A stretch of DNA of 64,000 nucleotides from JAXDBM01 sp963709485. Lineage in GTDB: Bacteria; Desulfobacterota; Syntrophia; Syntrophales; Fen-1087. The number at the start of each line of letters is the position of its first letter. The stretch's first letter is position 1. A program made the position numbers and the translations under genes. A model generated the notes under the pieces. The model saw nothing but the letters and a program-made list of their open reading frames with translations. It made no database searches and was not told the origin of the DNA. Below, piece by piece: positions 25,132-33,336 of this stretch. Location: the NCBI GenBank assembly GCA_963709485.1, contig CAVPWE010000005.1, positions 620,001 to 684,000 of the forward strand, written 5' to 3'.

Positions 25132-26924
25132 GCCATCAGCGCCTTGATCTCTTCGCCGTCGATCTTTTCCTTCTCCAGGAGCAGTCGGGCGCCCCGGACC
25201 AGGATGTCCTTTCTGGATCTCAGGATATCCAGCGCGCGGCCGTATTCGCCGGCAATGATTTCCCGGATTTCCCGGTCGATCATTTCCGCCGTGGCCTCGC
25301 TGTAGTCGCCGCCTTCCCGCATGCCCACATCCAGAAACTGCGGCCGCTTCTCCGGCGCAAGATACACTTGCCCGAGGGTCGCGCTCATCCCGTATTCCCG
25401 GATCATGCTCTTGGCGATATCGGTCGCCCTGGCCAGGTCGTTGTGGGCGCCTGTGGAGATGTCGTCGAAGATGATCTCCTCCGCCGCCCGGCCGCCCAGA
25501 AGCGAGGCGACTTTGTTGAGCAGCTCTGTTTTTTTCATGAGGAAGCGGTCTTCCGTGGGGACCTGCATGGTATAGCCCAGGGCGGAGATGCCCCGGGGGA
25601 TGATGGAGATTTTCTGGACCGGGTCCGTCCCCGGCAGGGACAGAGCGACCAAGGCATGGCCCATCTCGTGGTAGGCGACGGTCTCCCGCTCCTTCGGGTT
25701 GATCAGCCGGTTCTTTTTTTCCAGTCCCGCGATGATCCGTTCCACCGCCTCTTCGAATTCTGCGAGCCCCACTTCCTTCTTGTCCCGGCGGACGGCAAGC
25801 AGCGCCGCCTCGTTGACCAGGTTGGCCAGATCGGCACCCACCATCCCCGGCGTCATGTTGGCCAGAAGTTCCAGGTCCACGTCCGGACCGGCCTTGATCT
25901 TTTTCATGTGAACCCGCAGGATTTCCTTTCGGCCCACCTTGTCCGGGCGGTCTACCAGCACGTGGCGGTCGAAGCGGCCGGGCCGCAGCAGGGCCGGATC
26001 GAGAATTTCGGGGCGGTTGGTGGCGGCCATGAGGATGACACCCACCTTGGTGTCGAAGCCGTCCATCTCCACGAGGAGCTGGTTCAGGGTCTGTTCCCGC
26101 TCGTCGTGTCCGCCGACAGCGGCGAAACCGCGGGCCTTGCCGAGGGCGTCCAGCTCATCGATGAAGATGATGCAGGGCGCCTTCTGCTTGGCCTGGTCGA
26201 AGAGGTCGCGCACCCGGGCGGCCCCCATGCCCACAAACATCTCCACGAACTCCGAACCGCTGATGCTGAAGAATGGGACCCCGCTCTCGCCGGCCACGGC
26301 CTTGGCCAGCATGGTCTTGCCGGTGCCCGGCGGCCCCACCAGGAGAATGCCCTTGGGGATCTTGCCGCCCAGTTCGGTGAATTTGGCCGGTGTTTTGAGA
26401 AATTCGATGACCTCCACCAGTTCCTGTTTGGCCTCATCCACGCCGGCGACATCGTCGAAGGTCACATTCAGTTCATTTTCCATGTAGATTTTGGCCTTGT
26501 TCTTGCCGAGCGTCATGAAGCCGGCCTGCTGGGACCCCATCCGTTTCATCATGAAAAACCAGATTCCGACGAAAAGAAGGATCGGGACGACCCAGGAAAG
26601 GAGGTCCCTCAGGAGGGTGGATTCGATTTCTCCCTTGAAGCTGATCTTATATTGATCCAGCAGCGTGGACAGTTCCGGATCGACGCGGATGGTCCGGAAG
26701 CCCTTCGTCTCGCCGGTGACGGCGCCGTCTGTTTTCATCTTCCCCTGGATCTGATTGGCCGTGACGGCCACTTCCGTGATCTTTCCGGCTTTGAGCAGGC
26801 TGAGAAACTGGCTGTAGGGAATCACCTGATAAGCGAAAATGGAGGCGATGTAACTCTGAATGATCAGAACCACCCAGACGCCCAGCAGGACGTACCAGAT
26901 TGAAAACTTGTGTTTTCTTTCCAT
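25128..26924 (-). CDS. ftsH: ATP-dependent zinc metalloprotease FtsH
   Basis: The 598-aa protein is a membrane-anchored AAA+ protease. Two membrane segments (about residues 9-28 and 108-126) flank a small periplasmic domain. The ATPase has Walker A VGPPGTGKTMLAKA, Walker B IIFIDELDALG, the pore motif FVEMFVG and the second region of homology NRPEILDPALLRPGRFDR. The M41 protease site is HEMGH with Asp further on (ARATDIAK region). It degrades membrane and regulatory proteins. The C-terminus is a little shorter than in E. coli. A single-copy housekeeping role is likely. Confidence 0.96.
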   Translation of the reverse strand: MERKHKFSIWYVLLGVWVVLIIQSYIASIFAYQVIPYSQFLSLLKAGKITEVAVTANQIQGKMKTDGAVTGETKGFRTIRVDPELSTLLDQYKISFKGEIESTLLRDLLSWVVPILLFVGIWFFMMKRMGSQQAGFMTLGKNKAKIYMENELNVTFDDVAGVDEAKQELVEVIEFLKTPAKFTELGGKIPKGILLVGPPGTGKTMLAKAVAGESGVPFFSISGSEFVEMFVGMGAARVRDLFDQAKQKAPCIIFIDELDALGKARGFAAVGGHDEREQTLNQLLVEMDGFDTKVGVILMAATNRPEILDPALLRPGRFDRHVLVDRPDKVGRKEILRVHMKKIKAGPDVDLELLANMTPGMVGADLANLVNEAALLAVRRDKKEVGLAEFEEAVERIIAGLEKKNRLINPKERETVAYHEMGHALVALSLPGTDPVQKISIIPRGISALGYTMQVPTEDRFLMKKTELLNKVASLLGGRAAEEIIFDDISTGAHNDLARATDIAKSMIREYGMSATLGQVYLAPEKRPQFLDVGMREGGDYSEATAEMIDREIREIIAGEYGRALDILRSRKDILVRGARLLLEKEKIDGEEIKALMA

Positions 26925-27097
26925 CTTGATCCCTCCCTCGCGGTGGTGGCTTTTCTCTTAAACCTTACCAGATTACGACATTCGCCTCAAGTTCATTTGA
27001 TGATTTTGAGATTGACAGAACCTCCCGGCTCTGCGAAAGTTTCACGACTGGTGCAGAACGGAAGGTTTTTTGAAGATCATCAGAGAGGATTGCGAAA

Positions 27098-28750
27098 GTG
27101 AATTTTTTTAAAGCAGCAGCCGTGAAAATTTACGAACAGGCCCGCAGGGAGAAGCGTCTGATCGAGGGATGCACGCTGGCGGAAATCAAGCGCCTTGCCG
27201 TCCGCCAGGATGGGGTGATTCAGACGCAAATGGGTTCGGTGGCGGCCGACTCCGAGCCCATGAACCGCTCCGCCCCTCATACCCGCAACAGCGTCGATTA
27301 TCCCTTCGGAGAGCCGGAGGAAAGGCTGGCCGCGCAGGCCGTCGATGTCCTCGGCAGGGAGCGCGTTATTTCCCTGGATACGATCATCGGCGACGGGCAG
27401 GACGGCGTGACGGCCCGTTTCCTGATTCCCGAACCGTACGCCCAGCTTGCCTACGGGCTCAAGCTGCTCTTCGACCGTCCGGAGGCGCGTGTGGTGGAAG
27501 CGCCGACCTATACGATCATCTATTTTACCGACGGGCAGTTCGAAGCGAACAAATCGAAGAAGCTGCTGGACAAGGACATCATGGTCCGCCTCTTTATGGG
27601 TGAACAGCGGGGCGACCAGGTCAAGATCTGCCGGAATACCATCTATCTGGGCGAGGGCAAGAAGGGCATTTTCCAGTTTGAAGACTGGCGGGTGAAAGCC
27701 ATCGACCGGTCCGGGATCTTTCTGCATGCGGGCGCCCGGCGGGATTACCTGTGGATCTATGATGAGAACACGGAGCGTCCGGAACTGCAGGAAGTGGTGA
27801 TGGCCGTTTCGGGTCTCACAGCCACCGGAAAGACAACGACCCTGTGCCGGAAGTTCTCCAAGCTGCCGCGGGAAACTTCGGAGATGATCGGCGACGACGG
27901 CGGGGCAATCGGTTTTGAAGGCGACTATGCCGCTTTCGAGATCGGCGGCCTTTATGTCAAGACGGAGGGGCTGGATGAAAGCCAGCCGGAGATCCTGCGC
28001 GCCGCGGAGTCCAGGGACGCCTTCCTGGAAAATGTGGCCATCACCAAATACCCCTACATGCCCGATTTCAAGGACATCGCCAAGACGGGGAACGCAAGGG
28101 CCATTGTGAGCCGGCAGAATCTGGAGATCGCCTCCAAAAGCCTGCGGGCGAACCGGCTCCACTATATCGTCATCCTGACCCGGAATCCGCTGGTGAATGT
28201 GATCAGCCGTCTGACGGCGGAGCAGGCCACCATGCAGTTCATCTACGGCGAATCCATCGAGAGCACCGGCGGGAATCCCGAGGAGGCGGGGAAATTCAAG
28301 CGAGAATTCTTCCTGGACCCCTTCATCGCCGGAGACCGCATGGAACACGCCATGATCTTCTACGACATCGTCCGGCGGAACAGGATCCCCTGTTACCTGG
28401 CGAACACGGGAACCATCGGCCAGCAGGATCAGAAAGTGACGCTGCGGCAATCCCTGGCAGCCTACAATGATCTGGTCCGCAGGCAGCTCCGTTTCAGCGT
28501 GGAGGGGGACTGGCTGGGCCACTATTACCCCATCCAGTGCGACCGGGCAAACCTCGATCTGATGCGGGCCTTCCGATTGTTTGACGATCGGAACCTCGCG
28601 GAAAAAAGGGTCGCGGATTTTCTCCGGGGGCGCATTCAGTACCTGGAGGCCTTTGAGGCAAAATTCGGGCGCATTCCCGAACCGATCCGGGAGTCCCTGC
28701 CCTACCGGGAAGCCGGCCATGCCGCGGCTGAGAAAATGAACGGCCAGTAG
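27098..28750 (+). CDS. ATP-type phosphoenolpyruvate carboxykinase relative (divergent)
   Basis: The 550-aa protein keeps the PEPCK nucleotide core. The P-loop is VSGLTATGKTTTL and the second motif is MIGDDGGAIGFEGDYAAFEI. In a segment like the substrate loop, YLGEGKKGIFQFEDW matches 'EYAGEMKKG-(I/V)-F' of ATP-PEPCKs, keeping the two lysines, and IFLHAGA keeps the His. It differs from canonical PckA in the sequence after GDD and in the insert around residues 60-110. It probably converts oxaloacetate to PEP, but a kinase of other specificity is possible. GTG start with GAGAGGA upstream; divergent from ftsH. Confidence 0.7.
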   Translation: MNFFKAAAVKIYEQARREKRLIEGCTLAEIKRLAVRQDGVIQTQMGSVAADSEPMNRSAPHTRNSVDYPFGEPEERLAAQAVDVLGRERVISLDTIIGDGQDGVTARFLIPEPYAQLAYGLKLLFDRPEARVVEAPTYTIIYFTDGQFEANKSKKLLDKDIMVRLFMGEQRGDQVKICRNTIYLGEGKKGIFQFEDWRVKAIDRSGIFLHAGARRDYLWIYDENTERPELQEVVMAVSGLTATGKTTTLCRKFSKLPRETSEMIGDDGGAIGFEGDYAAFEIGGLYVKTEGLDESQPEILRAAESRDAFLENVAITKYPYMPDFKDIAKTGNARAIVSRQNLEIASKSLRANRLHYIVILTRNPLVNVISRLTAEQATMQFIYGESIESTGGNPEEAGKFKREFFLDPFIAGDRMEHAMIFYDIVRRNRIPCYLANTGTIGQQDQKVTLRQSLAAYNDLVRRQLRFSVEGDWLGHYYPIQCDRANLDLMRAFRLFDDRNLAEKRVADFLRGRIQYLEAFEAKFGRIPEPIRESLPYREAGHAAAEKMNGQ

Positions 28751-28841
28751 GACCGGTGTTTGCGGGTCGGCTGTCCGATATTTGCAGGAACAAGACATAC
28801 GGAAAGAATATTGGCGCATCATTCCGCCGGGAGACCCACCG

Positions 28842-29303
28842 ATGTTCGACCACGAAGAACTGCACCCCGAATTCAAGAAGTCGCTGATCGCGAAAATGCA
28901 GGAGGCATCTCCTTTCTGGGCATTGCTGGGAATGGAGCTTGCGGATGTCCGGAAGGGATGGGCGAAGGTCCGGCTGCCTTTTTCAAAAAAACTGGTGCAT
29001 CCGCTGGGCATCGCCCATGGAGGGGCGGTCTTTTCCGCGGCCGACTCCGCCGTGGCCATGGCCCTGATTGGACTGGTGGAAAGGGATGAGACCTTCACCA
29101 CCGTGGAAATGAAGATCAATTACCTCAAGACCTTCCATGAGGGTGAAATCATGGCGGAAGCGCGGATCATCTTCAAGGGCGGCAAAACGGCCCTGGGCGA
29201 CGTGGATGTCAGGAACGGAAAAGGGAAACTGATCGCCAAGGGGCTGGCAACCTACATGATCCTGAAGAAAGACGATTTTATCCCCATGCCGAACCTGGAG
29301 TGA
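28842..29303 (+). CDS. PaaI-family hotdog thioesterase
   Basis: The 153-aa protein is a single hotdog domain with the PaaI signature VHPLGIAHGGAVFSAADSAVAMA (His-Gly-Gly plus Asp/Ser on the central helix) and later VEMKINYLKTFHEG. Such enzymes hydrolyse acyl-CoA thioesters, often phenylacetyl- or hydroxyphenyl-type. The ATG at 28842 follows CGGGAGA. Its neighbours are the PEPCK-like gene and a convergent MBL hydrolase. A second member of the family is at 38955-39443. Confidence 0.86.
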   Translation: MFDHEELHPEFKKSLIAKMQEASPFWALLGMELADVRKGWAKVRLPFSKKLVHPLGIAHGGAVFSAADSAVAMALIGLVERDETFTTVEMKINYLKTFHEGEIMAEARIIFKGGKTALGDVDVRNGKGKLIAKGLATYMILKKDDFIPMPNLE

Positions 29304-29335
29304 AAAAGCGGCTGAATGCCTTGCAGCGGTGATCC

Positions 29336-30001
29336 TCAAATATACGGGAAGATCTGCTGAATGACGATCTGGAAATTCCTCCGGACGTCTTCCGCCCCGT
29401 CCACGATGCCCATATGGCCCGGAAAAAGGCACGCGACGTCCAGGCTTGCCAGACTCCGAATGCTCTCCTTCAAGAGGGCGCCGCTCCCTCCCGGAAAATC
29501 CGTCCTTCCAACGCTTCGATCGAAGATCACGTCACCGCAGAACAGCGCTTTCCGATCCGGCCAGTAAAGGCCGATGGAACCCGGCGAATGGCCGGGGATC
29601 AGGATCACATCGAAGGTTTCGTCGCCCAGAGAGATCTTGCCATCCGTCAGGATCATGTCGACCGCAGTCTTCGGCCGGTTCAGGCCGAACAGGCCGTACA
29701 GGGACCCGCCCTCCCCGTTCAGGAACGAGATTTCCTCGCCATGCATCGCGATCTTGATCCCGGAAGCGGCAAAGGATTCCGAACCTTCGAAATGGTCCGG
29801 ATGGGAATGGGTGTTGATCACATGGCGGATGTCCGTTTGCCGAATGCCGTCGAAACGCATGCTTTCCAGCAGCGACGGCACGTGGCACGTCAGGCCGGGA
29901 TCGATCAGGGCCTGAACGGAACCGCCGATGTAGTAGCTGTTGCAGTTGTTGTCGAACATGTCCTTCCATTCATAAACGTAAATATCCTCGGCATACTTCA
30001 T
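29336..30001 (-). CDS. MBL-fold metallo-hydrolase (glyoxalase II-like)
   Basis: The 221-aa protein has the metallo-beta-lactamase motifs: NTHSHPDHFEG (H-x-H-x-D-H), ILIPGHSPGSIGLYW, the bridging Asp in LFCGDVIFDRSVGRTD and the last His in LFPGHMG. The length and the DVIFDRSVGR-x-D segment place it near glyoxalase II/YcbL-type hydrolases, which cleave thioesters. It starts at 30001 after AGAGAGGAAA. It is the last gene of a four-gene strand with plsC, a Cys-rich protein and DUF493. Confidence 0.87.
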   Translation of the reverse strand: MKYAEDIYVYEWKDMFDNNCNSYYIGGSVQALIDPGLTCHVPSLLESMRFDGIRQTDIRHVINTHSHPDHFEGSESFAASGIKIAMHGEEISFLNGEGGSLYGLFGLNRPKTAVDMILTDGKISLGDETFDVILIPGHSPGSIGLYWPDRKALFCGDVIFDRSVGRTDFPGGSGALLKESIRSLASLDVACLFPGHMGIVDGAEDVRRNFQIVIQQIFPYI

Positions 30002-30014
30002 TACGATTTCCTCT

Positions 30015-30602
30015 CTAAGTCCGGATAACGGCATTGCCGAACTGGCTCTGTCGCTTCCCGGTGATGGTGGCATAGTAGGCCCGTATCTGGCGCATATCCT
30101 CCTCAATCCGCCCCGTGGGGAAGAAGGTGGGGCCGATCCCCCCCGCCTTTTGCCGGTAATCGAGGAATCCCAGGACGATCGGAACAGCGGCGCCCCTGGC
30201 AATGTGATAAAAACCGGTTTTCCAGTAGCTGACCTTCTTGCGGGTTCCTTCCGGCGGGACCACCATGATCAGTTGATCGCGTTCCTGAAAGGCCTGTATG
30301 GACTGGTCGACCACATTGTGGGACCGGCTCCGGTCGATGGGTATGCCGCCGAGCCACCGGAGGAGGCCGCCGAAGGGCCAGCGGAACATCGCGGTTTTCC
30401 CCATCCAGTAGATTTTGATCTTCAAGGCGAATGCAACGGCGAGGGTAATGGGGAAATCCCAGTTCGAGGTGTGCGGTGCGGCAATGATGACAAATTTTTT
30501 TATCGACGGAATCTCGCCTTCGACGCGCCAGCCAAGGATTTTCAGAAACATCAAACCCAACCAGGCCGTGAATCGATTGGGTGACAGTCCTTGTTCCAGC
30601 AT
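30015..30602 (-). CDS. 1-acyl-glycerol-3-phosphate acyltransferase (PlsC-like)
   Basis: The 195-aa protein contains the acyltransferase catalytic motif H-x4-D as IAAPHTSNWDFPI, then GGIPIDRS, the phosphate-contact motif VVPPEGTRKK and AVPIVLGFLDY. It resembles the short PlsC-like proteins that acylate lysophosphatidic acid or other lysolipids. No long transmembrane segment is present beyond a hydrophobic N-terminal helix (FTAWLGLMFLKILGW). The start at 30602, after GAGGG, is preferred to a longer frame that runs through the upstream gene. It begins 4 bases after the Cys-rich gene. Confidence 0.86.
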   Translation of the reverse strand: MLEQGLSPNRFTAWLGLMFLKILGWRVEGEIPSIKKFVIIAAPHTSNWDFPITLAVAFALKIKIYWMGKTAMFRWPFGGLLRWLGGIPIDRSRSHNVVDQSIQAFQERDQLIMVVPPEGTRKKVSYWKTGFYHIARGAAVPIVLGFLDYRQKAGGIGPTFFPTGRIEEDMRQIRAYYATITGKRQSQFGNAVIRT

Positions 30603-30606
30603 GGGT

Positions 30607-30816
30607 TCAACCCTCTTTTGCGCCGTCGGGCTCATGGGCCTTGCGGCCATACACCCTCTCATAGGCATTGCAGAAAGGGCACAGGCCCTCTTCCATGGTC
30701 CGGACGAAACGGTAAGCGGCGCCTTTTTGCCTTTTGCGGGCATGGCGGCAGACGGGGCAGTGCCCGCATACCTTCGCCAAAGCCCGGTCCGTCTCGTTGA
30801 CTTTTGCCGTGTTCAT
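30607..30816 (-). CDS. small cysteine-pair protein of unknown function
   Basis: A 69-aa, basic protein with two cysteine pairs, VCGHCPVCRHARKRQKG and GLCPFCNAYERVYGRKAHEP. The spacing (C-x2-C-x2-C and C-x2-C) is suited to a zinc ribbon. The start overlaps the DUF493 stop by four bases and its stop precedes plsC by 4 bases, so translation is coupled on both sides. That tight packing and the metal-binding pattern support a real gene despite its size. The function is unknown. Confidence 0.6.
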   Translation of the reverse strand: MNTAKVNETDRALAKVCGHCPVCRHARKRQKGAAYRFVRTMEEGLCPFCNAYERVYGRKAHEPDGAKEG

Positions 30817-31073
30817 AGGACGATCCTGACAGCCGGGTGTTTTCGCAGCGCCTCGTAAAGCGATACGCGGTCGGCTTCGCTTCCAACCTCTCGATCCACG
30901 TTCAGGCAGTGATACCGGCCACCGGCGCTGCTGCGGGAAAGCGTCACGGCGCAGTTGCCGTCCGGCAGCAGCTCCGCGATGGCCGCCCGCATGCCGTCCG
31001 GGTCGACGCCGATGACCTTGTAGGTCCAGCGGCAGGGATATTCAATTTTTACTTTTTCCGTACGTTCATGCAT
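30813..31073 (-). CDS. DUF493-domain protein (YbeD-like)
   Basis: The 86-aa product contains the whole ferredoxin-like DUF493 fold. VKIEYPCRWTYKVIGVDPDG forms the first strand pair, RSSAGGRYHCLNVDREVGSE the central strands, and LYEALRKHPAVRIVL the last helix and strand. In E. coli YbeD is encoded beside lipoate genes, and an allosteric role has been suggested. Here the neighbours are a Cys-rich protein and plsC. A longer version from 31133 is possible; the shorter start fits the domain. Confidence 0.78.
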   Translation of the reverse strand: MHERTEKVKIEYPCRWTYKVIGVDPDGMRAAIAELLPDGNCAVTLSRSSAGGRYHCLNVDREVGSEADRVSLYEALRKHPAVRIVL

Positions 31074-31221
31074 TTCAGTGCGCAAATTCCCTTCCGGGCC
31101 GTCCGGCCGGATATGGATGCCGCTCCGTGGCATGTTCCATAAGCCCTTGACGGCCCTGACGGCGCCGGATCGTCGGGAAAGGGTGAAAACATGATGGATC
31201 GCGTGCGAAGGAGGGGGATGG

Positions 31222-31878
31222 TCAAGGAGTCCGTCTTAAGACTTCCCGGATTTTTTCCTTCAGGGTGCCGCCCTCAAATGCCTTTTCGGCCGCTTCGGAC
31301 AGCGCGCTGCTGATCTGCTGGCCCAGCAGCGCCTCGGTGAAATAAACGTGCTCCAGCGTATTGTTGCTCTCGGTCGTTACCCGGTAAAATGTCTTGCCGG
31401 TCAGGACGTCCGCGAATGCGAAATTGAGCTTCACCCGGGAACGGTAGGATATGATCGGGACATCGCTCTGACAGGTGATTTCAAGGGCCTCGATATTACC
31501 GCCGACCAGAATCCTTCCCCACTCCTTTTTGACCGTATCTTCTTTAAGGTTCCAGGCCGGCGCGGCCACGGATACGCGGTATCCGGACTTGACGAGGATA
31601 TCTTTGACAATCGCCGAAACGGCCGCTCCCGGTTTGAGATTCCTGGGAAGAACGGTGTACAGGCCGCCCGCCGCCGTCGACACCCTGCCGATCTGCAGGT
31701 CTTCGCCGCCCGGCCTCGCATCGTTGAACAGGGCAACCGTGACGATCAGTTTCTGTCCCTTGTCGGCGGCCGGGATCACGATGGCAGATGGCTCATATTG
31801 CAGGTTGACGGAGTAGAGGGACGGGGTGCAGGCAAGCAGGGAGGACACCAGGCAAACAACGGCGCAGGACCGGATCAT
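31222..31878 (-). CDS. YajG-like lipoprotein
   Basis: The 218-aa product starts with a lipoprotein signal, CAVVCLVSSLLAC with lipidated Cys at 17. The body (VTVALFNDARPGGEDLQIGR, VSAIVKDILVKSGYRV, LVGGNIEALEI) resembles outer-membrane-anchored lipoproteins of the YajG/LPS-assembly type with a repeated alpha/beta unit. The start at 31878 gives a normal lipoprotein leader. An ATG at 31941 has a better ribosome site (AAGGGGG) but would add 21 residues before the signal. The function is unknown. Confidence 0.66.
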   Translation of the reverse strand: MIRSCAVVCLVSSLLACTPSLYSVNLQYEPSAIVIPAADKGQKLIVTVALFNDARPGGEDLQIGRVSTAAGGLYTVLPRNLKPGAAVSAIVKDILVKSGYRVSVAAPAWNLKEDTVKKEWGRILVGGNIEALEITCQSDVPIISYRSRVKLNFAFADVLTGKTFYRVTTESNNTLEHVYFTEALLGQQISSALSEAAEKAFEGGTLKEKIREVLRRTP

Positions 31879-32108
31879 TGCGGACCATCCCGGACCGCGA
31901 TGGCGGGCCCGATTTATTGACAGACTGTTCCGATGCAACATGCACCCCCTTGCGCGTCACACTTCTTCACCCGAACGCCCACTCCTTTCTAACCATAATC
32001 AACCTTTAATTGCAATCACTTTCCGGTCATGACCGGCACTGGGAAACGGCTTTGCGCCGAAGGCATGGCCCGACGCCCTCCCGGCGGATGCGCGTGTTCC
32101 GGTTGTTC

Positions 32109-33161
32109 TCAGCCCGCAGACGGTGGATTGTCGGTGAGTTTGTCGTACATTTCCCCGATTGACAGAAACAGCGCGACAATGATCGGACCGATGACGAATC
32201 CGGAAAGGCCGAAAACGATCAGGCCGCCCAGGGTGGACAGGAAGACCAGCAAGGGGTGCATTTCGACATCGGTGCCGATGAGGACGGGACGCAGTAAATT
32301 GTCGGCCAGGCCGATCACGAGGACGCCGAAAGTGAGGATGGCGATGCCCTCCCATAGGTGGTTGCTCAGTAGCATGATCAGACCCGCCGGCGCCCAGATG
32401 ATGGCACAGCCGATGCCAGGAAGAATGGCGAGCACCATCATGAGCAGCCCCCAGACCATCGCGCCGTCGATGCCGGTCAGAAAAAAGATGAAGCCCCCCG
32501 AGATGCCCTGCAGGCCGCCCAGGACAACGGTCGCCTTGAGAGTCGCCCGGGCTGTGGTGGTGAATTGATGGTAGAGAATGGTTGTCCTGGCTTCGTCCAG
32601 GGGTGACATCCGCATGATGCTCGCGAGAATCCGGTCCGCATCGCGGAAGAAGAAAAAAAGCGCGTAGAACATCACACCGAACTGGACCAGAAAGATGATC
32701 GTGTTCTGCGTCAGGTTGGTCAGATGGACGAAGAGGTAATTGGCGATGCTTTTGACCCCCTCGGTGAACTTCTCTGTGAGAAAAGACTGATCGAGCGCGA
32801 ATCCTTTCAGGTAGGGGTTGTCGGCAAAGTGGCCGATGACATTCCGGACCTTCATTTCAACGGCGCTTGTGTCCTTGCTGATGGAATTGTAAATCTGGAT
32901 CGATTCGGAAACCAGCAGACTCCCGATGACGGCTGCCGGGATGATGATGATCAGGATGATCGCGAGCAGCGTCAGGGTGGCGCTGAGATTGGGTCGTTTC
33001 AGCTTTTCGCTGATCCTCCGGTACAGGGGCCTGAAAATGCCGGCAAAGACCACGGCCCAGAAGATCGGGGTGAAGAAAGGTTTCAGCAGATAGAGAAAAA
33101 GGAGGGTGACAAGACCCAGTATCATGAAGAAAACGACGTTTTGTACTTTTTTGGGATCCAT
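32109..33161 (-). CDS. AI-2E family (PerM-like) membrane transporter
   Basis: The 350-aa protein has seven to eight predicted membrane helices, beginning VVFFMILGLVTLLFLYLLKP. A family-typical hydrophilic segment lies around residues 95-150. The C-terminal block has WAPAGLIMLLSNHLWEGI, then DNLLRPVLIGTDVEMHPLLV and GGLIVFGLSGFVIGPIIVAL. Members export autoinducer-2 or move sodium/protons; which applies here is not evident. It is a single gene with no obvious partners, divergent from the rRNA methyltransferase. Confidence 0.92.
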   Translation of the reverse strand: MDPKKVQNVVFFMILGLVTLLFLYLLKPFFTPIFWAVVFAGIFRPLYRRISEKLKRPNLSATLTLLAIILIIIIPAAVIGSLLVSESIQIYNSISKDTSAVEMKVRNVIGHFADNPYLKGFALDQSFLTEKFTEGVKSIANYLFVHLTNLTQNTIIFLVQFGVMFYALFFFFRDADRILASIMRMSPLDEARTTILYHQFTTTARATLKATVVLGGLQGISGGFIFFLTGIDGAMVWGLLMMVLAILPGIGCAIIWAPAGLIMLLSNHLWEGIAILTFGVLVIGLADNLLRPVLIGTDVEMHPLLVFLSTLGGLIVFGLSGFVIGPIIVALFLSIGEMYDKLTDNPPSAG

Positions 33162-33336
33162 GCGCGGCCGGTTTTCGGGTTTCGAAGAAAAATGCCCTCC
33201 GTTACGGCAGGCAAGTTACTAAATACGCATGATTTAATCAATCCCTGTTTTCATGAGGGTCTCATTGCCAGCGAAGGATCACCGCCGAAACGCTCTTTTG
33301 CTGTCCATTTCGAGCGACTTGTGTTAGACGAAATTC

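Noticed and set aside
27012..27040. Promoter with TTGACA upstream of the PEPCK-like gene
   Set aside because: The -35 is perfect but no acceptable -10 lies 16-18 bases further on, so it was not listed as a feature.
27080..29119. Long minus-strand open frame across the PEPCK-like gene
   Set aside because: Its opposite strand has the P-loop and family motifs; the frame has no recognisable domain.
31879..31941. Longer start for the YajG-like lipoprotein
   Set aside because: It has a reasonable ribosome site but would place 21 basic residues before the lipoprotein signal, which is abnormal; kept only as an alternative.
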